A stretch of DNA of 64,000 bases. Source: Nevskiales bacterium. GTDB lineage: Bacteria > Pseudomonadota > Gammaproteobacteria > Nevskiales > Nevskiaceae. A program made the position numbers and the translations under genes. Where the stretch lies: contig JAQVDP010000015.1 of the NCBI GenBank assembly GCA_028698335.1, positions 1 through 64,000 on the forward strand, given 5' to 3'. Below are positions 17,234 through 26,688 of the stretch, piece after piece; the first letter of the stretch is position 1; each line of letters opens with the position of its first letter. Under the pieces are notes generated by a model. It did no database searches. It was given only the letters and a program-made list of their open reading frames with translations, and was not told the origin of the DNA.

Positions 17234-18331
17234 TCAGGCCGCCTCGGGCTTGAGTATGCCGCGGCGGATCTGATCTTCCTCGATCGACTCGAACAGGGCC
17301 TTGAAGTTGCCCTCGCCGAATCCCTCGTTGCCCTTGCGCTGGATGATCTCGAAGAAGATCGGACCGATCACGGTGCTGGTGAAGATCTGCAGCAGGATGC
17401 CCTCGACCGGCGCGCCGTCGATCAGAATGCTGAGTTCGCGCAGGCGTGCCAGCGGCTCGCCGTGCCCCGGCACGCGCCGATCGACCTTCTCGTAGTAGGT
17501 GCCTGGCGTTTCCATGAACCGCACGCCACGATCGCGCAGCGCCTCGACGGTCGCGTAGATATCGTTCGTCGACAAGGCGATGTGCTGGATGCCCTCGCCG
17601 CGATACTCGCGCAGGAATTCCTCGATCTGCGACTGCTCGTCGGCACTCTCGTTGATCGGAATCCGGATCCGGCCACATGGCGAGGTCATCGCGCGCGACG
17701 TCAATCCGGTCAGCTTGCCTTCGATGTCGAAATAGCGGATCTCGCGGAAGTTGCCGATACGCTCATAGAACCCGGCCCAGGTGTCCATGTTGCCGCGCGA
17801 GACGTTGTGCGTCAGATGGTCGACCTCGATCAGTCCGACCCCGTGAGGCCGGCGTTCCACGCCGTCGAAGAAGCGGAAGTCGACATCATAGATCGAGTGC
17901 TCGGGCTGACCCGTCGCATCGCCGTTGTCGTAGCGATCGATCAGATACAGCACGCTCGATCCGATCCCGTAGACCGCCGGCAGGTTCAGCTCCATCAGCC
18001 CGGGCTGGGTATCAAACGGAACGGCGCCCTGCGCAAGCGCGTACGCATGCGCGTGCACCGCGTCGCGCACGCGCCAGCCCATCGCGCAGGCGCTGGGGCC
18101 ATGCGCCCGCGCGAACTGCTCGAAATGCGTGTATGGCGTGCCGTTGACGAGAAAGTTGATGTTGCCCTGACGGAACAGCGTGACGTCCTTGCGGCGATGT
18201 CGCGCGATGGCGCTGAACCCCATCATCTCGAACAGGCGATGCAACTCGGCAATGCCATCGGCCGTCGGTGCGGTGAACTCGACGAACTCGAAGCCGTCGG
18301 TGCCCAGCGGATTGGTCGGATTCACGGTCAT
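17234..18331 (-). CDS. hpd: 4-Hydroxyphenylpyruvate dioxygenase
   Basis: A 365-residue Fe(II) enzyme that forms homogentisate from 4-hydroxyphenylpyruvate. Two vicinal-oxygen-chelate halves are visible. Iron ligands are H172 (VDHLTHNV), H250 (IQHIALSTND) and E328 (FFEIIQRKGNEGFGEGNF). The reading frame is open much further upstream; the ATG at 18331 follows AGGAG and matches the family N terminus. The aromatic aminotransferase that supplies its substrate is not encoded in this cluster. Confidence 0.95.
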   Translation of the reverse strand: MTVNPTNPLGTDGFEFVEFTAPTADGIAELHRLFEMMGFSAIARHRRKDVTLFRQGNINFLVNGTPYTHFEQFARAHGPSACAMGWRVRDAVHAHAYALAQGAVPFDTQPGLMELNLPAVYGIGSSVLYLIDRYDNGDATGQPEHSIYDVDFRFFDGVERRPHGVGLIEVDHLTHNVSRGNMDTWAGFYERIGNFREIRYFDIEGKLTGLTSRAMTSPCGRIRIPINESADEQSQIEEFLREYRGEGIQHIALSTNDIYATVEALRDRGVRFMETPGTYYEKVDRRVPGHGEPLARLRELSILIDGAPVEGILLQIFTSTVIGPIFFEIIQRKGNEGFGEGNFKALFESIEEDQIRRGILKPEAA

Positions 18332-18404
18332 GGAATGCTCCTGCCCGCCATGGCGGACGGTGTGGTCTTGAACTCGGACAGTGGCCGGGGGACGCCGCCA
18401 GGCG

Positions 18405-19259
18405 TCACGCCGCCAGGCGCGGCGATGCGCAGCAGGCGACATCCCCCGCGATCGACGCACCGGCCTCGATGTCGGCGACGGTCTCGAGGCGCCGGATGTC
18501 GACCTCGAGATCCGCCTGCATCGTGTCGGCCAGCGCATCGAAGGACGGCAGCACGAAATAGGTCTTCTGGTAGGTATCGATCCGGTAGCGCGTACGCATG
18601 CAGCGCTGCGCCTCGAAACGCAGCCGCTGCGGCGAAGCGTCTGCGACCGCGTAGCGCAGCTCCCCCCCCGACGACAGCAGCCCCGCGCCGTAGGCGCGCA
18701 GCCCGGCCGCGCTTTCGACCAGACCGAATTCGACCGTGTACCAGTACAGCCGCGCGAGGCGCGGCAGTGCGTCCGCATCCAGCGCCGCCAGGCCCTGCTC
18801 GCCGAAGCGCTGCATGCAGTCGCCGAAGCGCGGATCGAACAGCATCGGCACGTGCCCGAAGAAGTCATGGAAGAGGTCGGGCTCGACCAGATAGTCGAAT
18901 TCGTCCGGACGTCGCAGCCAGACCGTGACCGGAAACTGGCGACGCGCCAGGTGCGAAAAGAAAACCGCATCGGGAATGAAGCCGGGCACCGCGACCAGAC
19001 GCCAGCCGCTGGCAGCCGAGAGCGCGGCGCTGACGCGCGCAAGCTCGGGAATGCCGTCGGCGCAGCCGGCCTGCGCCAGGCCGCGGGCAAATGCCTCGCA
19101 GGCATAGTCGTCGATCAATGCGGCCTGGCGTGCATACAGGGCACGCCACAGCGCTTGGTCGGCTTCGCCGTAGGGTTCACGCGCCTGATCGACGGTGAAG
19201 TCGCCGCGCACCTCGCGATAGTCGCCGCGCAGTCCGCTCTGGGTATTGGCGCCGTACAT
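18405..19259 (-). CDS. phhA: Phenylalanine 4-monooxygenase
   Basis: A 284-residue pterin-dependent phenylalanine hydroxylase that makes tyrosine. The iron site is H131-DFFG-H136-VP plus E177 in YWYTVEFGL. The start at 19259 follows GGAGGAGACC, better than an ATG five codons upstream. First gene of the operon and divergent from an Lrp-type regulator. The usual partner phhB (pterin carbinolamine dehydratase) is absent from the neighbourhood, so pterin recycling must be encoded elsewhere. Confidence 0.95.
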   Translation of the reverse strand: MYGANTQSGLRGDYREVRGDFTVDQAREPYGEADQALWRALYARQAALIDDYACEAFARGLAQAGCADGIPELARVSAALSAASGWRLVAVPGFIPDAVFFSHLARRQFPVTVWLRRPDEFDYLVEPDLFHDFFGHVPMLFDPRFGDCMQRFGEQGLAALDADALPRLARLYWYTVEFGLVESAAGLRAYGAGLLSSGGELRYAVADASPQRLRFEAQRCMRTRYRIDTYQKTYFVLPSFDALADTMQADLEVDIRRLETVADIEAGASIAGDVACCASPRLAA

Positions 19260-19274
19260 GGTCTCCTCCATCAC

Positions 19275-19387
19275 GCCATGCTTATGGCATCACTTTAATG
19301 CAGCCTCCAGGGCGAATAGATGCATTATGAGAATACAAAATCACATTTAGCGCATATATTCACCATATATATCGAGAATATTGGTGA
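19275..19387. promoter_or_regulatory. Divergent phhA/lrp control region
   Basis: This AT-rich stretch contains the dyad GCCAT-GCTT-ATGGC (19275-19288), near phhA, and TCACCA...TGGTGA (19360-19387) with an ATATAT core, near the regulator gene. AT-rich dyads are typical binding sites for Lrp/AsnC proteins. Likely the operator for both directions; inferred. Confidence 0.45.
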
Positions 19388-19391
19388 TTCC

Positions 19392-19862
19392 ATGCAAGAC
19401 GGACTCGACCGTATCGATCGGCACATGCTGGAGATCCTCCAGCGCAACGGGCGCATGCCGGTGGTGGAACTGGCCGAACGGGTCGCGCTTTCCGCCACCG
19501 CCTGCCAGCGGCGACTCAAGAAGCTCGAGGACAGCGGTGTCATCCAGCGCTACGCGGCCATCCTCGACCCCGTCGCGCTGGGGCAGCAGATCCACGCCTT
19601 CGTGCGCGTCAGCATCGAGCGCCAGTCCCAGGACGTCACCGAGGCCTTCGAGCGTGCGATCCGCGAGCGCCCCGAGGTCCGCGCCTGCTACGTCATGACC
19701 GGCGACCTCGATTTCCTGCTGCAGGTCTGCACCCCCGACCTGCAGGCATTCGCGGAGTTCTCGATGAAGGTTCTGATCGGCCTGCCCGGGGTCAAGGACG
19801 TCCGCTCCAGCCTGGTCCTCGAGGCGATCAAACAGGACCAGGGCTACGCGCTGCCGCCCTGA
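19392..19862 (+). CDS. Lrp/AsnC family regulator
   Basis: A 156-residue feast/famine regulator. The N-terminal helix-turn-helix spans about residues 5-55 (VALSATACQRRLKKLEDSG), followed by the RAM ligand-binding domain (about 65-150, with VRACYVMTGDLDFLLQV). The upstream open frame is AT-rich promoter DNA, so MQDGLDRID is taken as the start. Divergent from the phenylalanine/tyrosine catabolic operon, so it likely senses an aromatic amino acid and controls that operon, in place of PhhR of pseudomonads. Confidence 0.88.
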   Translation: MQDGLDRIDRHMLEILQRNGRMPVVELAERVALSATACQRRLKKLEDSGVIQRYAAILDPVALGQQIHAFVRVSIERQSQDVTEAFERAIRERPEVRACYVMTGDLDFLLQVCTPDLQAFAEFSMKVLIGLPGVKDVRSSLVLEAIKQDQGYALPP

Positions 19863-19889
19863 GCCCCACCGCTCGCCTGCGCCGGAAAT

Positions 19890-19920
19890 TGATTAGTGCA
19901 CTAATCATTAGTATGCTAAT
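19890..19920. promoter_or_regulatory. Tandem MarR-type operators
   Basis: An 18-base perfect palindrome, TGATTAGTGCACTAATCA (19890-19907), is directly followed by a second dyad ATTAG-TATG-CTAAT (19907-19920) that ends 3 bases before the MarR start codon. The position would block both promoter and ribosome access, as expected for autorepression of the efflux operon. Confidence 0.7.
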
Positions 19921-19923
19921 CAA

Positions 19924-20400
19924 ATGTCCACTCCCCCCAAGAGCCTGACCTTCGGGTCGCTGGTCCTCGACGTCGGCCGCCTGATCCGTCAGGACTTCCG
20001 CCGTCGTGCGCAGCATCTGGGCCTGACCCAGCCACAGTGGTCGGCACTGGCCCAGCTGCACTACCACCCGGGGTTGACCCAGGCCGCGCTGGCCGAACGC
20101 CTGGACGTGCACCCGGTGACCGTCACCCAACTCCTCGAACGCCTCAACAAGGCGGGCTGGATCCGGCGTGAACCGCACGAACAGGATCGCCGTGCGCTGC
20201 GCGTCTTTCTGACCGCCAGCGCCGAGCCGCTGATCGCCGAACTCGCACGGCTCGGCCAGCAGACCCGCGCGCGCGCGTTCGACGGCCTCAGCACTGCGGA
20301 ACGCGAACAACTCGAAACCTTGCTGCTGCGGGTCAAGGCCAATCTGTGCTGCCCGGAAGCAGCGCCTTCAGACGAGTCCTGCGATGACACAAAACACTGA
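19924..20400 (+). CDS. MarR family repressor
   Basis: A 158-residue winged-helix regulator. The core HTH region is LTQAALAERLDVHPVTVTQL and the wing is EPHEQDRRALRVFLT. First gene of a three-gene operon with emrA and emrB: its 3' end overlaps the emrA start by 17 bases. It probably represses the efflux operon through the tandem palindromes immediately upstream and is released by the exported drug or phenolic compound. Confidence 0.9.
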   Translation: MSTPPKSLTFGSLVLDVGRLIRQDFRRRAQHLGLTQPQWSALAQLHYHPGLTQAALAERLDVHPVTVTQLLERLNKAGWIRREPHEQDRRALRVFLTASAEPLIAELARLGQQTRARAFDGLSTAEREQLETLLLRVKANLCCPEAAPSDESCDDTKH

Positions 20401-21484
20401 CTCCGCGATCGAACAGGCCTTCGCCAGACGGCGCCGCTGGCGCCGCCCGCTGATGTGGGGCGCCCCGGCGCTGCTGGCGCTGGCGGCGACCTACGTCTGG
20501 ATCTTCGGCGGACGCTACGTCTCGACCGAGGACGCCTACATCAAGGCCGACCGCGTCAACGTCAGCGCCGAAGTTGCCGCGCCGGTGGCCAACGTGCTGG
20601 TCGATGAAAACCAGCAGGTCCGCGCCGGCACCCCGCTGTTGCAGCTCGACCGGCGCGCCTACGAGGTCGCGGTTCACCAGGCCGAGGCCGCACGCCTGCA
20701 GGTGCGCATCGAGATCGGAGCCTTGCGCTCGAGTTACGGGCAGAAGGCCGCCGCGCTCGACACGGCACGCACCGACCTGGCGTTCGAGAAGACCCGCCAC
20801 GCCCGGACCGAGAAGCTCTACAGCCGCCGCGTCGTGTCCCGCGCAGCGCTCGACGACGCCCAGCAGAGCCTCGAGCGTGCGCAGAAGCGCGTGGTGGAAC
20901 TGCAGCATGACCTCGCCGAGGTACTGGTCCAGCTCGGCGGCGACCTCGATGCTCCGATCGAGGATCATCCGGCCTATCTGGCGGCCCAGGCGGCGCTTGA
21001 AAAGGCGCGCCTCGACCTGGACCGCACGACCATCGTCGCGCCGATCGACGGCGTCGCCAGCAAGGTTCCGGACCCGGGGACCTATGCAATGCCGGGTCTG
21101 CCGCTGCTGAGCGTGGTCGCCGACCGCGCCGCCTGGATCGAGGCCAACTTCAAGGAGTCCGAACTCGGCCGCATCCGCGCCGGACAACCGGTGCGGATCG
21201 CCATCGACGCCTACGACGGCGAACGCTGGGACGGCACTGTCGAGAGCATCGGCCAGGCCACCGGCGCGGAGTTCTCGCTGCTGCCGCCGCAGAATGCCAG
21301 CGGCAACTGGGTCAAGGTCGTGCAGCGCATTCCCGTGCGCATCCGCGTCCTGCACCAGCCTGACGAACCGACGCTGCGTTCCGGCATGAGTGCGGACGTC
21401 CGCGTCGACACGGGCCCCAGCGGGCGCGCCGCGACGCTGATGAGCTGGCTGGGCCTGAATCAGGCGGTGGCCGCCGACCGATGA
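20384..21484 (+). CDS. emrA: HlyD/EmrA-type membrane fusion protein
   Basis: A 366-residue periplasmic adaptor of a tripartite efflux pump. One transmembrane helix near residues 25-45 is followed by the biotinyl-lipoyl segment (STEDAYIKADRVNVSAEVA is typical of EmrA), a coiled-coil hairpin (about 95-210) and the beta-barrel ending DPGTYAMPGLPLLSVVADR. It would connect the EmrB pump to an outer-membrane channel not encoded here. Overlaps marR at its start and emrB at its end (ATGA). Confidence 0.88.
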   Translation: MTQNTDSAIEQAFARRRRWRRPLMWGAPALLALAATYVWIFGGRYVSTEDAYIKADRVNVSAEVAAPVANVLVDENQQVRAGTPLLQLDRRAYEVAVHQAEAARLQVRIEIGALRSSYGQKAAALDTARTDLAFEKTRHARTEKLYSRRVVSRAALDDAQQSLERAQKRVVELQHDLAEVLVQLGGDLDAPIEDHPAYLAAQAALEKARLDLDRTTIVAPIDGVASKVPDPGTYAMPGLPLLSVVADRAAWIEANFKESELGRIRAGQPVRIAIDAYDGERWDGTVESIGQATGAEFSLLPPQNASGNWVKVVQRIPVRIRVLHQPDEPTLRSGMSADVRVDTGPSGRAATLMSWLGLNQAVAADR

Positions 21485-23022
21485 TGTCGGAAGGCCAGCG
21501 GCGGCTGGTGACCGTGGCCCTGATGGCGGCCACGATCATGCAGACCCTCGACACGACGATCGCCAACGTCGCGCTGCCGCACATCCAGGGCAGCCTGTCG
21601 GCGGCACAGGACCAGATCGCCTGGGTGCTGACCTCGTACATCGTCGCGTCGGCGATCGCGACCGCGCCGATCGGCTTCATGGCCCAGCGCTACGGCGGCA
21701 AATGGGTGCTGGTGGCATCGGTGCTCGGGTTCACGATCGCATCCGGCCTGTGCGGCCTGGCGGCGACGCTGGAACAGCTGGTCGTCTTCCGCATCCTGCA
21801 GGGGATTTTCGGCGCCGCGCTGGTGCCGTTGACCCAGAGCATCCTGCTCGATACCTACCCGCGCCATCAGCATGGCTCGGCCATGGCACTGTGGGGCATG
21901 GGAGTGATGATAGGGCCGATTCTGGGCCCCACCCTGGGCGGCTGGCTCACCGAGTCCTACAGCTGGCGCTGGGTGTTCTACATCAACCTGCCGATCGGCG
22001 TGCTGACCGCGCTGGCGCTGGTCGCGATCCTGCCGGCGACCCCCGCGCAGCGCAGCGCGCGCCTGGATGTACTCGGCTTCGTCCTGCTCAGCGTCGCGAT
22101 CGGCAGCCTGCAGCTGATGCTCGATCGCGGGCAGACCCTGGACTGGTTCGACTCGACCGAGATCGTGGTGGAGACCGGGCTCGCCGCCCTCGCGCTGTAT
22201 CTGTTCATCGTGCACTCGCTGACGACGCGCCAGCCGTTTCTGCCGCTGCGCCTGTTCGCCGATCGCAGCTTCATGCTCGGCCTGGTCATGATCGGCGTCG
22301 TCGGTATCGTGCTGCTCGCCACCTCGGCGCTGCTGCCGCCGTTCCTGCAGAACCTCAAGGGCTATCCGGTACTGCTGATCGGCCTGATGCTGGCGCCGCG
22401 CGGCGTCGGCACGATGATCGCGATGAACCTGTCGGGCCGGCTGATGCCGGTGGTCGATCCGCGCCTGCTGATCCTGACCGGCGCCATCCTGATCGCCGCG
22501 TCCCTCGAATGGATGGCGAACTTCAGCCTCGACGTGCAATCGCACAGCATCGTCCTGTCCGGCATGCTGCAGGGCCTGGGACTCGGCCTGGTCTTCGTCC
22601 CCCTGAGCACGCTCGCGTTCGAGACCCTGCCGGCCGCGGACCGCGGTCACGCCACTGCGCTGTTCAGCCTGATCCGCAACATCGGCAGCAGCGTCGGCAT
22701 CGCGTTGTGCTTCGCCTACCTGACCCGCGGCACCCAGATCGAGCACGCGCACCTGGTCGAGCACGTCAATCCGTTCAATCCCGCGGTGATCCAGTATCTG
22801 AGCGCCGATACCGGCCTGCCGCGCGCCGCAACGCTGGCACTGATCGACGGCGAGGTCCAGCGCCAGGCCGGCCTGCTGGCCCTGCTCGCGGACTTCCGGT
22901 TCATGGCGATCGCGGTGCTGCTCTCCGCGCCGCTGGTGTTGCTGTTCCGGCGCGCACCGCGGGGCGCGCTGGCCAGCCCTCCGGACCGGGCGACGGCGGC
23001 ACTGGCAGAGGACGGCGGCTGA
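21481..23022 (+). CDS. emrB: DHA2 family MFS drug transporter (EmrB-type)
   Basis: A 513-residue proton-driven multidrug exporter of the 14-helix DHA2 family. The motif LDTTIANVALPHIQGSL is the characteristic helix-1 signature, and GVMIGPILGPTLGGWLTE is motif C of antiporters in helix 5. Translation is coupled to emrA by the ATGA overlap. Together with EmrA and an outer-membrane channel it would expel hydrophobic compounds. Convergent with pip. Confidence 0.9.
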   Translation: MMSEGQRRLVTVALMAATIMQTLDTTIANVALPHIQGSLSAAQDQIAWVLTSYIVASAIATAPIGFMAQRYGGKWVLVASVLGFTIASGLCGLAATLEQLVVFRILQGIFGAALVPLTQSILLDTYPRHQHGSAMALWGMGVMIGPILGPTLGGWLTESYSWRWVFYINLPIGVLTALALVAILPATPAQRSARLDVLGFVLLSVAIGSLQLMLDRGQTLDWFDSTEIVVETGLAALALYLFIVHSLTTRQPFLPLRLFADRSFMLGLVMIGVVGIVLLATSALLPPFLQNLKGYPVLLIGLMLAPRGVGTMIAMNLSGRLMPVVDPRLLILTGAILIAASLEWMANFSLDVQSHSIVLSGMLQGLGLGLVFVPLSTLAFETLPAADRGHATALFSLIRNIGSSVGIALCFAYLTRGTQIEHAHLVEHVNPFNPAVIQYLSADTGLPRAATLALIDGEVQRQAGLLALLADFRFMAIAVLLSAPLVLLFRRAPRGALASPPDRATAALAEDGG

Positions 23023-23040
23023 ACCCGCGCCGCGCGGGGA

Positions 23041-23988
23041 TCAGCTCCCGGCGTAGCGGTCGGTGGCTTCGAGCAGCTTCGACAGAATGCCCGGTTCGCT
23101 GGCCGCATGGCCGGCATCCGGAACCACCGCGAAGTCGGCCTCCGGCCAGGCCTGGTGCAGATCCCAGGCCGAACGCATCGGGCAGACCACGTCGTAACGA
23201 CCCTGCACGATCACCCCGGGGATGTCGCGAATGCGGTGCACCTGCTTGAGCAGGTAGTCGTCAGACTCGAAAAAGCCCTTGTTGATGAAATAGTGGCACT
23301 CGATGCGGGCGAAAGCCTCGGCGAAGCGGTCCTCGCCGAACCGCGCCGCCATGTCCGGGCTCGGGAACAGCTTGCTGGTGGAACCCTCCCAGATACTCCA
23401 GGCCCTGGCCGCGGCGGCCCGCACCGCGGGATCGGGACTGGTCAGGCGCTTGTAGTAGGCCTGCACCATGTCGCCGCGCTCTTCGACCGGAATCGCGTCG
23501 CGGTAGGCCTCCCAGGCGTCGGGATAGATCCAGCTCGCGCCGTCCTGGTAGAACCAGCGGATCTCCGCCTCGCGCAACAGAAAGATGCCACGCAGGATCA
23601 GGGCCCGGCAGCGGCGTGGATGCGTGACCGCGTAGGCCAGTCCCAGCGTCGATCCCCAGGAGCCGCCGAACACCACCCATTTCTGGATGCCAAGCAGCTC
23701 GCGGATCTTTTCCATGTCCGCGACCAGATCCCAGGTCGTGTTCTCGCGCAGCTCCGCATGCGGCGTCGACCGCCCGCAGCCGCGCTGATCGAACAGGATG
23801 ATGCGATAGCGGTTGGCGTCGAAGAACTGGCGGTGCCACGGTTCGGAACCCCCACCGGGCCCGCCGTGCACGAACACCACCGGCGTCCCTTCCGGATTGC
23901 CGCATTCCTCGACGTGCAGCTCGTGCAGCTCCGACACCTTGAGGCGATGCGTGCAGTACGGCTCGATGGGCGAATAGGGCTGCGGCAT
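23041..23988 (-). CDS. pip: Prolyl iminopeptidase (alpha/beta hydrolase)
   Basis: A 315-residue peptidase of family S33 that removes N-terminal proline. The oxyanion motif VHGGPGGGSEP is at about 40-50, the nucleophile elbow GGS110WGS carries the catalytic Ser, Asp lies in QGRYDVVCP and His in DAGHAASE. The family insert WIYPDAWEAY is present. The frame is open upstream of 23988, but MPQPYSPIEPY matches the usual N terminus. Cytosolic; monocistronic and divergent from the lytic transglycosylase gene. Confidence 0.93.
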   Translation of the reverse strand: MPQPYSPIEPYCTHRLKVSELHELHVEECGNPEGTPVVFVHGGPGGGSEPWHRQFFDANRYRIILFDQRGCGRSTPHAELRENTTWDLVADMEKIRELLGIQKWVVFGGSWGSTLGLAYAVTHPRRCRALILRGIFLLREAEIRWFYQDGASWIYPDAWEAYRDAIPVEERGDMVQAYYKRLTSPDPAVRAAAARAWSIWEGSTSKLFPSPDMAARFGEDRFAEAFARIECHYFINKGFFESDDYLLKQVHRIRDIPGVIVQGRYDVVCPMRSAWDLHQAWPEADFAVVPDAGHAASEPGILSKLLEATDRYAGS

Positions 23989-24115
23989 GGATCGACTGCC
24001 TCGAATCGATGGAGAGGGAACCCGCATAGAGTAGCCGTTCTGGACCGCCTGCAAAGGTGGACATTCTTCACCCATGCGATTGCCGGGCGCGGCGGCGGCG
24101 TCATACCATGAAGCC

Positions 24116-26179
24116 ATGACTGTGCTGTTTGGGCGGCGCCGCCGTCGTGGAAGATCTGTCGTGCCGAACGCCCGGCCAACCCCGCTGAACCTGCTCGCAA
24201 GCCTGCTTCTGGCCGCCTGCGTCGGCGCCCCGGCTGCATTCGCCACCGATCCTGACGCGCCCTCGGTACTGGCTCCGGACGCTTCGCTCGACACCCTCGC
24301 GGAGCCGCAGTCGCTGCCGTTTCCGAAGCTGCCGACGCAGGGCAGTCTGCAGACCGACGTCCTGTTTCCGCGCTACCAGCGCCTGATGCCGGCGGTCAGC
24401 TTCTGGACCCGCATCTTCAGCCACTACTCCGAGCTGCAGAGTGTGGTGCACTCCGCGGCCTACCCGGAGATCACGCTGCAGGTGCTGGATTTCAGAGCCG
24501 AAGCGACCCGGATGAGCGAGGACCGCCTCGCCAGGTACCGGCGCGACCGCGAATCCGACGCCCGCGATGCGATGGAAGCCCTGATCAAGCGCATCCACGC
24601 CAAGCGCCACGCGCCGCAGACGATGACCGCGGAGGAGCAGCGCGTCTTCAGGCTGTTCGAAGACATCGACGATGACGACCGCTTCAAGCGCATGCGGGGC
24701 ACGATCCGCACCCAGCGCGGCCTGAAGGAACGCACCGAGACGGCGCTGCAGGTGTCCGATGCCTATCTGCCCTATATGGAGCAGATCTTTTCCGGTTACG
24801 ACCTGCCGAAACAGCTGACCCGGCTGCCGCTGGTCGAGTCGAGCTTCGACCTGCAGGCCTATTCCAAGGCCGGCGCCGCGGGCATCTGGCAGTTCATTCC
24901 ATCCTCGGCTCGGGTCTACATGCGCCTCAACGAGGTGGTCGATGACCGGCGCGATCCGTGGACGTCGACCGACGCCGCCGCACGTCACCTGCGCGACGAC
25001 TACGACATGCTGCAGGACTGGCCTCTGGCGATCACCGCCTACAACCACGGTCGCTACGGAATCGCCCGCGGACTCAAAAAGGTCGAGGGAAAATCCCTGA
25101 TCGACCTGATCGACCGTTACGACTCGAAACGCTTCGGCTTCGCCGGCAAGAACTATTACGCGGAATTTCTCGCCGCAGTCGACATCGAACGCCGCTGGCG
25201 CGAGATGAAGGAGCGCCCCGAGGGCCTAGAGCCGCTGGAGTTCGAGGTCGTCGAAACCAAGCACTACGTTCCCTACGAGACGCTGCGGCGTCTGTGCGGC
25301 GCGGACGACGAGCTGTTCCGGCGCCTCAACCCGGCCTACAAACCCGAGGTCATCGAGGGCAAGCTCTATGTCCCGCCAGGCCACCTGATCCGTGTGCCGG
25401 CAGGGTCCTCCCGCGCATTCGAGGTCGGTTACGCCAAGCTCGGCGACCACGAGCTGTTCAACCGGCAGCGTGTGTACTTCCTGCTGCATCGCGTCCGCCG
25501 CGGCGACACGCTCAGCGAGATCGCACAGCGCTACGGCACGTCGATCAGCACGATCAAACGCGCCAACGGCCTGCGCTCGTCGCGGATCCGCATCGGCCAG
25601 GTGCTTAAGGTACCGCCGCATCGCGAATCGCGCCCCGGCCCGATCACCGTCGCCATCGGGGAATCCAAACCGTCACTGACGCGCGAGCAGCGCAAAGCGC
25701 TGGAGCTGGAGCGCGGCAGCGAGCGTGTGCATCTGGTGCGCAGCGGCGACACCCTCAGCGAGATCGCGCAGCGTTATCACGTCAGCGTCAGCGCGCTGCG
25801 CAACGCCAACGGTCTGCGCTCGAGTTCGATCCGCGTCGGTCAGTCGCTGACCATCCCCGGCGCCGCCGGCGACCTCGCCGCGGCCAGCGCCCGCAGCCAT
25901 GAGGTCCGGCGCGGCCAGACCCTGATTTCGATCTCCAAACGCTACGGCGTCAGTGTCGACGCGCTCAAGCGCGCCAATGGCCTGACCTCCAGCACCATCC
26001 GCGCCGGGGACACGCTGCGGATTCCGGGCCGCGACGACCGCGTGCACATCGTGCGCAGCGGACAGACGCTCAGCGAGATCGCGCACGAATACGGCGTCAG
26101 CGTCGACGCCCTGCGCCAGGCCAACGGGCTCGGCCGCTCCAGCCTGATCAAGGTCGGCCAGCGCCTGCAGGTCCCGTAA
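24116..26179 (+). CDS. mltD: Lytic transglycosylase MltD-like with four LysM repeats
   Basis: A 687-residue cell-wall enzyme that cleaves peptidoglycan glycan strands. The SLT domain lies around residues 215-330: catalytic E241 in LVESSFDL, GIWQFIPSSA and ITAYNHG. Four clear LysM repeats follow in the C-terminal third, each ending in a segment like IRIGQVLKVP, after a degenerate fifth unit near residues 385-430. The lipobox-like LLLAAC suggests a lipoprotein, as in E. coli MltD. Start is ambiguous: ATG at 24074, ATG at 24116, or GTG at 24161, which has GGAAG before it. Confidence 0.88.
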   Translation: MTVLFGRRRRRGRSVVPNARPTPLNLLASLLLAACVGAPAAFATDPDAPSVLAPDASLDTLAEPQSLPFPKLPTQGSLQTDVLFPRYQRLMPAVSFWTRIFSHYSELQSVVHSAAYPEITLQVLDFRAEATRMSEDRLARYRRDRESDARDAMEALIKRIHAKRHAPQTMTAEEQRVFRLFEDIDDDDRFKRMRGTIRTQRGLKERTETALQVSDAYLPYMEQIFSGYDLPKQLTRLPLVESSFDLQAYSKAGAAGIWQFIPSSARVYMRLNEVVDDRRDPWTSTDAAARHLRDDYDMLQDWPLAITAYNHGRYGIARGLKKVEGKSLIDLIDRYDSKRFGFAGKNYYAEFLAAVDIERRWREMKERPEGLEPLEFEVVETKHYVPYETLRRLCGADDELFRRLNPAYKPEVIEGKLYVPPGHLIRVPAGSSRAFEVGYAKLGDHELFNRQRVYFLLHRVRRGDTLSEIAQRYGTSISTIKRANGLRSSRIRIGQVLKVPPHRESRPGPITVAIGESKPSLTREQRKALELERGSERVHLVRSGDTLSEIAQRYHVSVSALRNANGLRSSSIRVGQSLTIPGAAGDLAAASARSHEVRRGQTLISISKRYGVSVDALKRANGLTSSTIRAGDTLRIPGRDDRVHIVRSGQTLSEIAHEYGVSVDALRQANGLGRSSLIKVGQRLQVP

Positions 26180-26196
26180 GGCCGCGCCGCAGGGCC

Positions 26197-26688
26197 CTAG
26201 TAGAAATAGGCGAAGACGAAGATCCCCAGCATCGCCAGCGACAGCGCCAGCTTCGCGATCGTCCCGAACAGCAGGCCGATCCAGGTGGCGATGCCGACGT
26301 TGGCGGCCTGTCGCATGTTGGAGCGGGCCGACAACTCACCGATCACCGCGCCGACGAAGGGGCCCAGCAGAATCCCCGGCAGGCCGAAGAAAATGCCGAC
26401 GATGCTGCCGAGTACCGAGCCCCAGATCGCCTGCGAGCTGGCGCCGACGCGCTTGGCGCCGAATGCCGACGCGACGAAGTCGACGATGATGGAGATCACC
26501 ACCAGCACCGCGAGCAGGACCAGCGTGGACACGCCGACCCGCTCGTAGTCGTCGATCCAGGCTGCCAGCCACAGCCCCGCAAACACCATCGGCACCCCTG
26601 GCAGCGCCGGCAGGACCGCGCCCGCAAGCCCCACTCCAACCAGGCCGACAACGGCAATCCACAACAAAATCAATACGATCGGGTCCAA
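26197..26688 (-). CDS. DUF456 family membrane protein
   Basis: A 163-residue hydrophobic protein of the DUF456 family, function unknown, with about four to five membrane segments and typical Gly-rich loops (AGAVLPALPGVPMVFAG and FFGLPGILLGPFVGAVIGE). The start is TTG at 26688, supported by a good GGAGG 7 bases upstream; no ATG exists before the first helix. Convergent with the transglycosylase gene. Confidence 0.85.
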   Translation of the reverse strand: MDPIVLILLWIAVVGLVGVGLAGAVLPALPGVPMVFAGLWLAAWIDDYERVGVSTLVLLAVLVVISIIVDFVASAFGAKRVGASSQAIWGSVLGSIVGIFFGLPGILLGPFVGAVIGELSARSNMRQAANVGIATWIGLLFGTIAKLALSLAMLGIFVFAYFY

